From contig NC_067206.1 in the NCBI RefSeq assembly GCF_026262505.1, positions 32,875,896 through 32,939,895 of the forward strand: a stretch of DNA of 64,000 nucleotides, in the 5' to 3' direction. Every line of letters begins with the position of its first letter. Position 1 is the first letter of the stretch. Shown one piece after another: positions 29,610-39,393 of this stretch. The stretch comes from Trichomonas vaginalis G3 (taxonomy: Eukaryota; Parabasalia; Trichomonadida; Trichomonadidae). The position numbers and the translations under genes were made by a program. Under the pieces are notes generated by a model that saw only the letters and a list, made by a program, of their open reading frames with translations, ran no database searches and was not told the DNA's origin.

Positions 29610-30766
29610 GAATATTTTTATGTTTTATTTGAATATTTAATTTGTTGTGAGTAAAATTTCGATTTTCTCATCTGTATTGCAAAATTTACATTTCGAATTC
29701 CCACCCGAGTGAATAATTCTTTAATAATGAGATAATATTTTGTTTACAAGTGTTCAACAACAGCTCTGCATCTTATAATCGGGCCATTGTAAAATGTTGA
29801 ATTGTTTCAATTTTCGGATAAGAGTGGATGAGGTAGTTCGACCATTCATATTTAAGATTGTGTTATCCTAAAAAACAACAAAATTTCTGCCCCGTCACGA
29901 AAAGAGACTAAATTTTACAATTACTTTTGCTTACATGAGTTTTGGGAAAATTTTCAATCGATAGAAGTCCACAAGCTAACATTTTTTATTAATTCAATGT
30001 TTCAATATGATCCTAACAATCACGATCAATTACATGAATCGTTTTTCATTAGTTTAAACGGGAATAGCGAAGGTTAAATAAGAAAAGTTGTGCTATCACA
30101 ATCAGATCCAAATTTCGAAATGTTTTTTGAAAATTTTTAATTTGAATACCAATCGGATCATTATATATTAATAAATGATTTTTACTAATTACAGATCAAA
30201 ATTAAAATTGAGTATCAAACAAAATTGACGTTTATTATTTTACACCTAAAATTTAAAGAAATTGGGTTGCTAATGATAATTAAACCAACCATGTAATTTT
30301 ATTCTGATATGATAAATAAATTCAATTTTCAGATTCAATCTGATGAAGGATTAGCGTCATGTTCACTTATTAAAATCGGTTTCTTGTATTATCTCGAAAA
30401 ATTATGATCAGCATATTTCATAAGAAATACAACGGTTTTGAAAAGTTTACATTTATCAAATCTAATTTGGGACAAACGATGAAAACATTAAAAACTATTC
30501 ATTTATAGTAAGTGCATAATTTATAAATAAATCTCCTTTTCATTAAATTTTGATCTAAATATAATGATCCTCAACTATTTAAGTTCCTTAATATGAATTT
30601 CAAGATGATTCGCATTTTTAATTTTTTTTAGGTTCTCTACGTCATTATTTTTGATCAGGTAATTAGAATTTCGCAATGAAGATCTGATCTCAAGTGGAAT
30701 TTAATCTCTTGCATATACGTCGTAATTCGTTTTTCAAATGTATTGAATGGTTCACAATTTTTTGCC
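29610..30766. other. Long intergenic region upstream of the Myb gene
   Basis: About 1.15 kb AT-rich with no open frame of 60 codons. No RNA gene or repeat was recognised except the regulatory cluster at its right end. Confidence 0.55.
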
Positions 30767-30828
30767 AAGGTCAATTTCAAATTTGACAAGGTCAATTTTG
30801 GACGATATGCTAGGTCAAAATTGACCTA
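30767..30828. promoter_or_regulatory. Operator-like GGTCAA cluster with 18-bp palindrome
   Basis: AAGGTCAATTT occurs at 30767 and near 30788 in direct orientation, followed by the perfect palindrome TAGGTCAAAATTGACCTA at 30811-30828. The cluster ends 42 bases before the initiator A of the Myb gene. It looks like a binding array for a dimeric factor. The binding protein is unknown. Confidence 0.55.
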
Positions 30829-30867
30829 ATAAACTATTTTCAGAGAGTGTCAAATTATCACAAATTC

Positions 30868-30873
30868 TCATTA
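30868..30873 (+). promoter_or_regulatory. Initiator of the Myb gene
   Basis: TCATTA, A+1 at 30870, six bases before the ATG at 30876. This matches TCAYTW and the very short leaders typical of trichomonads. Confidence 0.7.
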
Positions 30874-30875
30874 TT

Positions 30876-31754
30876 ATGCTTAGGACTAAAAGTTGCTATA
30901 TTGCTAAAGGAAAAGACTCTTGCCCACTCGCAAGTGTTGCTTATGCCTCATTAGAAGCCGAAGCCTACTGCACAGCTCCTAATGCTATGGCAATTTGCGA
31001 AAAAGCGATCTGTGATCAGATCAACCGCAAGATTTCCTACGAAGAATGCTGCCAAATCCTCTCATTCAATGCCCATAATATTGTTCCTGCTACTATGATT
31101 TCAAAAGTTCTCCACGCTTTTGACTATCATATGCCAGATATCGGTGAACCAACCGAGACCAGGAACATTGACCATCGTCGCTGCCGCATGTGGCGCCCCG
31201 AAGAGGATATACTCCTCTTGGCTGCCATCCATAAGTTTGGTCTTGGCGATTGGAAGTCTATTTCTCAATTTGTTGGTGGAGACAGGTCTAGATCCCAATG
31301 CTCACAGCGCTGGGGCCGTGCTTTGGACCCAAAAATTACTAAACTCCCATGGGGTGCTGAAGAAGAGCAGCAATTAGTTGATTTAGTTGCTGAACTTGGC
31401 GAACACTCCTGGGCCAATGTTGCTAAGCGCCTTGGAACCAGATCTGATGTACAATGCCGCTACAGATACTATCAGATTTCAAAGAGGAAACCATCCCTCA
31501 AGGCCAAGCCAGAAATTGACTCACCACCACCACAGTCACCACCATCAGTCATGAATTATTTCGTTGGCCAACAGAATTCACTCCCCAAAGTTGAAGAAAC
31601 CATTCCTCTTCCAACTATTGCTCACGTTGATATTCTATTTGGCAAGAATTTATTTGACTGCCCAATAGATGAGCTCATTCCTCCGCTTAGACCAAAATCA
31701 AGCAGATCATCTGAACCTTCATCCCCTAATAATATTTCATCTTATGTTATTTAA
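30876..31754 (+). CDS. R2R3 Myb DNA-binding protein, 292 aa
   Basis: Two Myb repeats lie at about residues 103-205. The first shows MWRPEEDILLLAAI, GDWKSIS and RSQCSQRWGRAL; the second shows PWGAEEEQQLVDLV, HSWANVAKRL and DVQCRYRYY, so the regularly spaced tryptophans are mostly kept and the third Trp of each is replaced by aromatic or Arg residues in the usual way. The N-terminal 100 residues are cysteine- and alanine-rich, and the C-terminus is proline- and serine-rich (SPPPQSPPS), perhaps regulatory. Trichomonads use many Myb proteins to control genes such as ap65-1. Codon use is more GC-rich than in neighbouring genes. The stop is followed by A (TAAA), the known poly(A) signal form. Confidence 0.9.
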   Translation: MLRTKSCYIAKGKDSCPLASVAYASLEAEAYCTAPNAMAICEKAICDQINRKISYEECCQILSFNAHNIVPATMISKVLHAFDYHMPDIGEPTETRNIDHRRCRMWRPEEDILLLAAIHKFGLGDWKSISQFVGGDRSRSQCSQRWGRALDPKITKLPWGAEEEQQLVDLVAELGEHSWANVAKRLGTRSDVQCRYRYYQISKRKPSLKAKPEIDSPPPQSPPSVMNYFVGQQNSLPKVEETIPLPTIAHVDILFGKNLFDCPIDELIPPLRPKSSRSSEPSSPNNISSYVI

Positions 31755-32198
31755 AAGTTGTATATAGTATTAGAGTTTAAATATGTAATTTTTTTCTCTT
31801 TTTCAACACAAGAATCAATATTACAAAAGAAATAAATTTAGAGAAAAAGATATTTTTTGTGATTTCTCTATGAAATAACTAAATCAAGTTGGCTATGGAA
31901 TTTATATGACAAGAAAATGCTTATTCTTATACTAAAAATTAGTTCTTTCAAACAAATTCGATTTCCATTTCAATATTCAGATATTTATTGAGTTTGCATC
32001 ATTTGTTAAATTATATTCTACCGGCAAAATACTGTTTGATATATTTCAAGGCTTAAATGCTTTATTTTACTTTGATGAAAATTCTTTTATGGCAAAATTC
32101 TCAAGTCTACATGAAATTTATTAAACAATGCTAAAATTAAAGCTATTTCTCCATGAAAATGCGAAGTACCTATCAAAAAACAAAATAACGAACATTCA
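31755..32198. other. Intergenic spacer
   Basis: AT-rich, between two rightward genes. No clear TCAYTW initiator was seen before 32199. Confidence 0.5.
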
Positions 32199-33605
32199 AT
32201 GACTTGGTCCCAATCGGCGTTTCGAAAGATCTCTCTTGAATCAAGAACTACGCCTGTTAATGTTGGTCCAGGCAGCTACAATACATCAACAAATTTTTCT
32301 AAAATTCGAACAGTTCGTAAGATTTCTCAACCTCAAAGTAGAGATTTTTACAATAGACCTGATCTAGTGACACCAGGACCAGGTGCATACAACATAGAAC
32401 CGACTACAACGCAATCTCGACCTGTCAGTTCTTTCTTTAAATCAAGAGTTCGAAGAGACGTTTATTCAGTTGATTCAACAAATCCATCTCCTGCAGAATA
32501 CTCACGCCAACAGGAATGGGGCAAGAAGCAGACAATATATTCGCAAGTACATCATCCAAGACAAAGAAAATATCAACCTCACATACCAGATAACGCAAAT
32601 TATCTTGATGAACAAGGTAGATTAGTTAGACGTAACGCACCGAAGCGAACGGAAGCAGATATTGGTCCAGGTACATATGAAACTGCCACACAATCACAAA
32701 TTCGACCTTCAACAATCAATGCAAGCAAAAGAAACCACAATATCTTCATGACTAAAAGAGCAAACACCCCTGCACCTGCCCAATACTCTCCAGCTGATGT
32801 AAACTATAAAATTCCGATTAAAATCAAAGGAGAAAATAAAAGCAATTCTAAAACCCCAGAAATCAATCAAAGTATCGGTCTCTACTTTACAACTAAAATT
32901 CCGCGTTCTCAATCCCCTATTTTCCGTACAAAAGTTGCTCGAGATTCATATACTTCATTATCAGATACTCCTGGACCAGGAGCATATACTATCAATCAAG
33001 AACCACAACATACTCTTCAAAAAACAGATCTTGGTGAACGAGAAGTCGTATTTGGTTCTACTTCCGTCAGATTTGACAATCCAAGCACAGATGTACCAGG
33101 ACCAGGCGCATATACCCCTCAGAATATTAAACCTAAGTCACGTGGCCCAGCATCTGTCCTTCAAAATCGTGCTCCTAACAAAGAATTATTTCCAGGCCAA
33201 GAAGGACCCTCTCCAGGCGACTACAATATACCAGATCCTAACAAACAGAAACCTCAGAAGAGCCCTGCCTTCCAAAGCAAGGAAATTCGAATGGGTTCAG
33301 ATTCTAATGATGTACCAGGGCCAGGTGAGTATGATCTTGACTTCCCTGTTGAAGAAAGAGAAACAAGGATATTCGCTACGAGGTATGACAACACTGGCGA
33401 CTGGATAAAGACAACAATGACAGATGCTCCTTCTCCAGAAGGATATACGATCAACAGGGACATGAAAGGACCGAGATACTCTATCTCAAGGTCGGATCGA
33501 TTCAGGAAAAACTCAAAGAAAACAGGACTTGGTCCTGGTCAATACAATCTTGACACTCCTTTCCTCAAACAGTCATTTAACTCTGCTGTTCCAAAGTTAT
33601 ATTAA
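32199..33605 (+). CDS. SHIPPO/STPGR-repeat protein, 468 aa
   Basis: The whole chain is built of about eleven PGPGxY-type repeats (GPGSYN, PGPGAYN, SPAEYS, GPGTYE, APAQYS, PGPGAYT twice, SPGDYN, PGPGEYD, SPEGYT, GPGQYN) separated by basic linkers with phenylalanine and arginine. This is the SHIPPO1/ODF3 (CIMAP) family, whose members sit inside or on axonemal microtubules of flagella. Trichomonads have four or five flagella plus microtubular axostyle and pelta, so an axonemal or axostylar role is likely. The ATG at 32199 opens the frame. The stop overlaps a TAAA poly(A)-type signal. Confidence 0.9.
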   Translation: MTWSQSAFRKISLESRTTPVNVGPGSYNTSTNFSKIRTVRKISQPQSRDFYNRPDLVTPGPGAYNIEPTTTQSRPVSSFFKSRVRRDVYSVDSTNPSPAEYSRQQEWGKKQTIYSQVHHPRQRKYQPHIPDNANYLDEQGRLVRRNAPKRTEADIGPGTYETATQSQIRPSTINASKRNHNIFMTKRANTPAPAQYSPADVNYKIPIKIKGENKSNSKTPEINQSIGLYFTTKIPRSQSPIFRTKVARDSYTSLSDTPGPGAYTINQEPQHTLQKTDLGEREVVFGSTSVRFDNPSTDVPGPGAYTPQNIKPKSRGPASVLQNRAPNKELFPGQEGPSPGDYNIPDPNKQKPQKSPAFQSKEIRMGSDSNDVPGPGEYDLDFPVEERETRIFATRYDNTGDWIKTTMTDAPSPEGYTINRDMKGPRYSISRSDRFRKNSKKTGLGPGQYNLDTPFLKQSFNSAVPKLY

Positions 33606-33872
33606 ATATTTATTTGTATTTTGTTTGTATTACGAAATCAAAAAAATGCTTTTTTTTTGAGAATTTGAGAGATTTCATATTCATATAATTATAACATTAT
33701 GATGCTTATTCATATTTTATGTTGGAAAAAGAAATTCAATGAGAAATTTTATTGGAAAAATGTCAAAGAAAATATAAGAATTTTTAATAGTAAATCTAGT
33801 ATTATTATATATACATGGAAAAATAATACAAAAAGTGACATTGAAAATTTTGAGAAAAAATCCATTGAAAAA

Positions 33873-33878
33873 TCATTT
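33873..33878 (+). promoter_or_regulatory. Initiator that sets the start of the ankyrin gene
   Basis: TCATTT with A+1 at 33875 lies 13 bases before the ATG at 33888. The open frame extends upstream to 33699, but this initiator argues that codons before 33888 are not translated. Confidence 0.6.
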
Positions 33879-33887
33879 TTCTTAAAA

Positions 33888-34992
33888 ATGTTTAAGAACA
33901 AGGACTCGAGAATGAGTTATGAAGAGCTCATGAAAAAGTACAAAGATTATGATGATATTTTTACTCCAATATTTCGCCTAAAAGTAACTAAAGATGAAGA
34001 AATCCAAGAAATTTATCAAAATTTCAAAAAGCGCTTACTTGACACAGAAATTTGTACTCCAGTTAATGTATATTTCCTTGTTACGAATGCTTTTAAATAT
34101 AATAACAGATTTTTGCGATCATACATGAAATTGTTAAAGATTGTTTATGAAGAGTTTCAAATCAATCCAGAACCATACATTTCTCCTGTTTTATATTATT
34201 TCTTTTATCAAGATTATGGATTGCCAGTAGGCGCAGTCAACCAAGCACTATTCAAATCATACAAAGAAAAAAATTACACGATTGATATTCATGCAGAAAA
34301 CACAATTCATAGAGCAATTATGGATGATGACATAAAATCATTAATTTCATTCACAGAAACACCTGGTTTTGAAGTAGATCAACTTTTCAAAAGTGATTTA
34401 TATCCATATTACCGTGACGGATTAACGCTATTAGAATTATGTTGTTATCATGGTGCTGTAAGTTGCTTTAAATACCTATATCAAGAGTTAAAAGCACAAA
34501 TTACTACTACATGCCTTGAATTATCATTTTTGGGCGGAAATCCTGACATAATGGGCGAATGCTTGAAGCTAAAGAAATCAAACCAAAGATGCCTAACATT
34601 TGCAATTATTTCACATAATATTGATTTTGTTACATTTTTGCTGAATGAAAATATATATCTTAGTGTTGATTTATTCGAATTAGCTTTCTATCATAATATT
34701 CCAGCATTTTTTGCATACCTTGATATGACACAAAATCTCAACCATTGTTTTATTTATTCTCCTCTTTTCTTCATGCCTAACCTTGTTGAATATTTAATCT
34801 CACTTGGTGCGGACATTAATGCAAAAAGTAGTGATGGAGAAACAGCTCTTCATAATTCATGCAATTATGTGAGCAAACAAATGTTCGATATTCTTATATC
34901 CAATCATGCAGATATCACAGTAACAAATAGGAATGGAGATTCTGTACTTCATAGAGCAGCATGGAATAATAGAATCGATATTATGAAATATA
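33888..34992 (+). pseudogene. Ankyrin-repeat protein (DUF3447 type), 5' part, split by a mariner
   Basis: This is the front of a large trichomonad-type ankyrin gene. Residues 1-160 are the N-terminal helical region typical of the family (SYEELMKKYKDYDDIF). Around 165-250 lies the DUF3447 region (LLELCCYHGAVSCFKYL), and standard ankyrin repeats begin near residue 290 (GADINAKSSDGETALH). At codon MKY the mariner starts after the TA at 34991-34992. Reading continues into the transposon to a stop at 35094-35096, giving a truncated product of about 400 residues. The continuation at 36295 is in the same frame if the mariner and one TA are left out. The partners of such proteins are unknown. Confidence 0.85.
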
Positions 34993-35017
34993 GGGTGTCC
35001 AAAGGTGCGTTTAGCAC
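34993..35017 (+). repeat. Mariner left inverted repeat
   Basis: 25 bases starting GGGTGTCC. Complementary to 36268-36292 except at position 16 (C here, T in the other end). Confidence 0.92.
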
Positions 35018-35187
35018 AGCGCTCTATATGAGACTATTAAAGGAGATATATGCTGATTATAAATATATAATAAAAAATATGAATATATGTATATGATGAG
35101 TAAGTTGTATTTTGGCGCCATGCCGGGATATAAAATGAATTTTGAGACAAGAGGCGGTTTCGCGGGAAATTTTGGCGGGATTTTTTT

Positions 35188-35193
35188 CATTTT
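35188..35193 (+). promoter_or_regulatory. Initiator carried by the mariner
   Basis: TCATTT with A+1 at 35190, eight bases before the transposase ATG at 35198. The transposon therefore seems to bring its own trichomonad core promoter. Confidence 0.55.
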
Positions 35194-35197
35194 TTTA

Positions 35198-36214
35198 ATG
35201 AATCATAAAGAAAACATCCTCGCTCTTGCAAAAAAATGCAAAGACTGTAAAAAAATCTACGAGACATTGGTAAAATGCTTCGGTATGGATGCTCCTAGCT
35301 ATTCCACTGTAACGTATCATGTTAGGATGTATCACTTCATGAACAAAAAGGCGCCCATCATAAAAATTGACAAAAAATCGCCGGATCAAAGAAAAATCAA
35401 AGCAATTCTTCAAGCGCTAGATGAAGACCCAAGAGCATCACTCAGAAGGATAGAGGAGATGACAAAGATACCACGTACAACAGTCAGTTATTATCTGCAC
35501 AATTATTTGAACTACAAACTAGCGTATACACGTTGGGTTCCGCACAACCTTAATTCAGTTCAAAAAAAATCTAGAGTCCAATCTTCGAAAGAGCTCCTCT
35601 CTATATTGGGTGCGTATCAATCCAAGAAGTTTCGCTTTTTAGTAACAGGGGACGAGTCTTGGTTTCAATATGCAACAGAAGCCAAAATCATGTGGATCCC
35701 GAAGGATGAAAATCCGCAAACATTCCCGAAGAAAAAAATTGACACACCAATGATGATGTTGTCGGTTTTTTGGGGCGTGAATGGCATCATCGCAATTGAT
35801 ATTCTTCAAAAACCTAATACGATGAATGCTCAGTATCTAATTGACAATGTTCTTACTCAAATTATCAATTCTGATGAGTTTGAGAAATCCAAACAACAAA
35901 AACAAAAGTTTGCAATTCATTTTGATAATTCAAGAGTTCACAAAAGTCATAAGGTAATGAATTACTTGGTGGAAAACAATGTCAAAGTTGTTCCAAACCC
36001 AATTTATTCACCTGATATTGCACCCTCTGACTTTTATTTATTCGGCACGCTAAAAAAGAGAGCTGAAGGACGCGAATTCGCGAGTCCAGATGATCTTGAA
36101 AATTTTGTAAGAGAGCAATTTGAGCAATTTTCTCATGATGATTTAAAGCGTATCTTTCAAGCCTGGATCGATCGCTGCGAACGCGTGATTGAATCCAATG
36201 GTGATTATATTTAA
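35198..36214 (+). CDS. Mariner transposase, 338 aa, intact
   Basis: The N-terminal half holds paired helix-turn-helix motifs (about residues 10-110, including RASLRRIEEMTKIPRTTVSY). The catalytic half shows the mariner triad: the first Asp in TGDESWF, the second in HFDNSRVHKS and the third in SPDIAPSDFYLFG, which is the D,D34D arrangement. It cuts both strands at the inverted repeats and inserts at TA. The open frame reaches back to 35087, but the initiator at 35188-35193 and the family length (about 340-345) favour the ATG at 35198. No stop or frameshift was seen. Confidence 0.93.
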   Translation: MNHKENILALAKKCKDCKKIYETLVKCFGMDAPSYSTVTYHVRMYHFMNKKAPIIKIDKKSPDQRKIKAILQALDEDPRASLRRIEEMTKIPRTTVSYYLHNYLNYKLAYTRWVPHNLNSVQKKSRVQSSKELLSILGAYQSKKFRFLVTGDESWFQYATEAKIMWIPKDENPQTFPKKKIDTPMMMLSVFWGVNGIIAIDILQKPNTMNAQYLIDNVLTQIINSDEFEKSKQQKQKFAIHFDNSRVHKSHKVMNYLVENNVKVVPNPIYSPDIAPSDFYLFGTLKKRAEGREFASPDDLENFVREQFEQFSHDDLKRIFQAWIDRCERVIESNGDYI

Positions 36215-36267
36215 ATAAACTTTATATATATGTAACTTGTTTATTTCTATTCGCAGTATTCAGGTTT

Positions 36268-36292
36268 GTGCTAAACACACCTTTGGACACCC
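36268..36292 (-). repeat. Mariner right inverted repeat
   Basis: Complement of 34993-35017 with one mismatch, followed by the duplicated TA at 36293-36294. Confidence 0.92.
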
Positions 36293-36294
36293 TA

Positions 36295-37626
36295 TATCTT
36301 GTTTCACACGGAATTAATGTAAATATAAGAAATAAAAATGGTAATACACCTCTTCATATATGTGCAGAAGCATCAAGAAAATCCATTGATGCAGCAAAAT
36401 TCCTTCTTTCATGTGGTGCAGAAATAGATGCGAAAAATAAAGAAGATAAAATCCCTTTTCACCTTGCATCTCTTCTAAATCATAAAGAGTTTGCAGAATT
36501 CCTTCTTTTAAACGGCGCAGAGATAGATTCAAGAGATGAAGATGGAAATTCAGCTCTCCATTTAGCTGTATCTAGGAATAGCATTGAAACAGTGGAATAT
36601 CTAATTTCAGCAGGAGCAAATATTAATTCGGAGAATAGAAGCGGAGAATTCCCAATACATATTGCCGCACAATCAAAATTGTTACAAATGACCGAACTTC
36701 TTGTTACAAAAGGAGCAAATATCAAACAATTAGATAAACAAGGACTTTCAGTTCTGCACATTGCAGCAAATAAAGGCAGTATAGATCTCTGTAAATATTT
36801 TATTTCCCTTGGATTTGATATTAATGCAAAGGATCTTAATGGAAAAACACCAATACATTATGCAACACAATGCCATGCAGCAGAAAATTTATTGGAATAT
36901 CTTTTATCAGAGGGTGCTGATGTAAATTCACAAGATAATGATAATCAAACTCCTCTTCATTATTCAGCACAGGTGAATAATTCAGATGTAGCTCAACTTC
37001 TTCTTCAAAATGGTGCAAATATTGAAGCAAAAGATAAAACTGGAAAAACAGCACTTGCCATAGCTGCGGAATTAAATTTAGTAGAAATAGCAGAATTTCT
37101 TATTTCTCATGGTGCAAATATCAATACACAAGATAATGATAATAAAACACCTCTTCATTATATAGCAGAAATGGAATGTTCATGTGTAGCTCAGCTTCGC
37201 TTTCCACTTGGCGCAAATCTTGAAGCAAAAGACAATGCTGGAAAAATACTTATTCGTTATTCAACAATTGCGCTCAAAGCCATTTGGATAGAACTCCTTA
37301 TACAACATGGCGCAAACATCGAAGCCAAAGACAACACTGGAAAAACAGCACTCTGTTTGGCTGCAAAACATAGTTCATTTAAAATAGTTGAAATTCTTAT
37401 TTCTTATGGTGCAAATGTCAATACACAAGATATTGATAATAATACACCTCTTCATTATGCAGTAAATTATCCAGATATTCGAAAAGTACAGCTTCTTATT
37501 CAACATGGTGCTAATGTCAATGCAAAAGACAGCACTGGAAAAACACCTCTTCAATGCGCCATTAAAAATAATCAGAGACTAATGATTCAGCTTCTTCGTG
37601 AAAACGGAGCAATTGATGAATCTTAA
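36295..37626 (+). pseudogene. Ankyrin-repeat protein, 3' part, cut off by the mariner
   Basis: About thirteen ankyrin repeats follow in one open frame, with the regular pattern GANIxxxDxxGxTxLHxAA and LLxxGA. The last repeats are well conserved (GKTPLQCAI, RENGAIDES). The open frame technically begins inside the transposon end, but the host part starts with YLVSHGINVN, which continues the frame of the 5' part exactly. As it stands this half lacks a promoter and start of its own. Repeats are very alike at the DNA level (for example GCAAAAGACAACACTGGAAA), pointing to internal duplication or conversion. Confidence 0.85.
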
Positions 37627-37895
37627 ATATGATCGAGGAAAAGATATTCTTTGTAGTCAATAACTTTGCATTTCAATAAATAAAACCAAATGCATTTATA
37701 AATAAACAAATAAAATGTACATTACCGATATTAGTTCTGCTTTATTTTTTTGAATTATCAAATATTTTTTTCATGTGATTCGAATTTGATAATTTACTCA
37801 TTTCATTTATGAATGCTTATCACAACTAAGTAATAATGATATATTATTCGATTAGAAAAATAAAAAATTATTATTATTTTTTTAAATTTTATTTT

Positions 37896-38597
37896 TTATG
37901 GCCAAGCAAATTCACGTGGACATCTAAAAACTTTAGGCATTCTCCCGTTCCATTCTTTGAATGTGGATTCAACAGCTTTGTGCATAAATTTAATGTTCTC
38001 AAATTCTGCAATCAGTTTTCCTTTTGTTTGACAGTACCTCACAATATGTCCAAATTTCTCTAGTACGGCCACAAATTCTGATGGCGGAGTATTATAAGGA
38101 AGATTGCTAACAATAGCGCTATTTCTTGTATTAAGAAGATCTGGATGTTCAACTTCAACAGCAGGCTTGACTTCAACAGGCTTTGGTTTGACAACTGTGA
38201 TAATTTTTGGCTTTGGTGGTGGAAGAACGGCAATTGGCTCTAGTAATGGGTTAATATGAATGGTATGATATGAAATCATTATTGATACTTCGCTTATAAC
38301 GCAGGAGAAAGCTTCATCCAGAATAAGTTTTTTCGATGTTTGTTCAATTTCACTTTGGACATGGACAAAGAGTCTTGAACCAATAGTATTTCCAGAATAT
38401 TTGAGAATCTTTCGCTTTCCAGATGGAATGTATCGAGAATAATCAGAAACGTATGATTTTGGTTGTTCAATTCCCTGGAAAATAATGAGACGAGCACCGT
38501 CTATATATGCGTTTCCAATTTCCTTTGCATTGCTATGAAGTGACTCATAGTATTCCACAAGAAAAGTCACAAGATTTGTATCCATAAATTTTGACAT
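37896..38597 (-). CDS. NTF2-domain plus RRM protein (G3BP-like), about 233 aa
   Basis: Residues about 8-118 look like an NTF2 domain (LVTFLVEYYESLH, then an Ile/Phe-rich sheet and SEVSIMISYHTIHI). A proline- and lysine-rich linker follows (PPPKPKIITVVKPKP), and residues about 155-230 form an RNA-recognition motif (SAIVSNLPYNTPPSEFVAVL, GKLIAEFENIKF). This is the plan of G3BP and Rasputin, stress-granule RNA-binding proteins; the usual acidic and RGG regions are missing. The frame can start at 38597 or 38585. A cytoplasmic mRNA role is inferred from the family. It converges on the ankyrin gene and diverges from pirin. Confidence 0.75.
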   Translation of the reverse strand: MSKFMDTNLVTFLVEYYESLHSNAKEIGNAYIDGARLIIFQGIEQPKSYVSDYSRYIPSGKRKILKYSGNTIGSRLFVHVQSEIEQTSKKLILDEAFSCVISEVSIMISYHTIHINPLLEPIAVLPPPKPKIITVVKPKPVEVKPAVEVEHPDLLNTRNSAIVSNLPYNTPPSEFVAVLEKFGHIVRYCQTKGKLIAEFENIKFMHKAVESTFKEWNGRMPKVFRCPREFAWP

Positions 38598-38603
38598 CGA
38601 CAA

Positions 38604-39372
38604 GAGCTACTTTTTAACTATTCTTCTAATTTTTGAGTTTTCACTTGAAAATAAAAGTAAATCTTGAATATGGCAGAACAATTCGACATTCTTCGTAACT
38701 TGATTGAAGAACAAATGATTTAAGACCATGCAAAGTAGAATATGCTTATATAACTAAAATATATTACGGTCATGGTACTGATCAATGCAGATTGTCAAAA
38801 TCGAAGATTTTTGATTTAAATTTTAGAAAATATAAGCCTCTATTATAAATAAATTACTGTTAAATCATATGGAAATTTGATTTATGAATATAACTAGATT
38901 CAATGCATGCCATTTTATGAAAATTCATGAAAATAATGTTTATTTTCGTCAATAAACATGAAAGAACTTAATATCATCCGCATGAAAATGAGAGATTTCA
39001 TATAGATCATGAAAGATATATGGTTTTAGATTTTCTTGATATTTCTACAATAATTGATTTGGCAAGTGATTCCAATATATATAAACCATGCGGAATATAT
39101 TTATTGATGACAATTCTCTATATCTCTGCTTTTCGAATTGAAAAAAGATTCGATTCTTAGGAAACCTCTTCGATTTTTCAAAAAATCTTCACTTTAACCA
39201 TAATAAAACAATATACATTTTACTCATCATTCAATAGATAAAATACTCACAAAATATTGAAAGAAGACTATGATTTTACTCTTTCAAATTTTACGAAAAT
39301 TTTCCCATTCAATTCAGAAAAATTTGAGAGAAATGAGCAACTATATTTGAGAACGTATTTCACGGTATTCAA
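38604..39372. other. Divergent intergenic region
   Basis: About 770 AT-rich bases between the G3BP-like gene and pirin. No gene or repeat was recognised. Confidence 0.55.
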
Positions 39373-39378
39373 ATGATA

Positions 39379-39384
39379 TCATTT
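39379..39384 (+). promoter_or_regulatory. Initiator of the pirin gene, overlapping an upstream ATG
   Basis: TCATTT with A+1 at 39381. It lies downstream of the first in-frame ATG (39373) and 13 bases before the ATG at 39394, so the second ATG is the likely start. Confidence 0.65.
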
Positions 39385-39393
39385 TTACTTATC

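Larger units (their letters stand above)
34993..36292 (+). mobile_element. Mariner transposon (Tvmar-type), 1300 bp, apparently complete
   Basis: The ends are 25-base inverted repeats (34993-35017 and 36268-36292) beginning GGGTGTCCAAAGGTG, with one mismatch. TA is duplicated on both sides (34991-34992 and 36293-36294). It carries one intact transposase frame with its own initiator. Ends, size and target site match the mariner family described from T. vaginalis (Tvmar1). Nothing in the copy looks damaged, and it interrupts an otherwise open host gene, so the insertion is recent. Confidence 0.95.
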
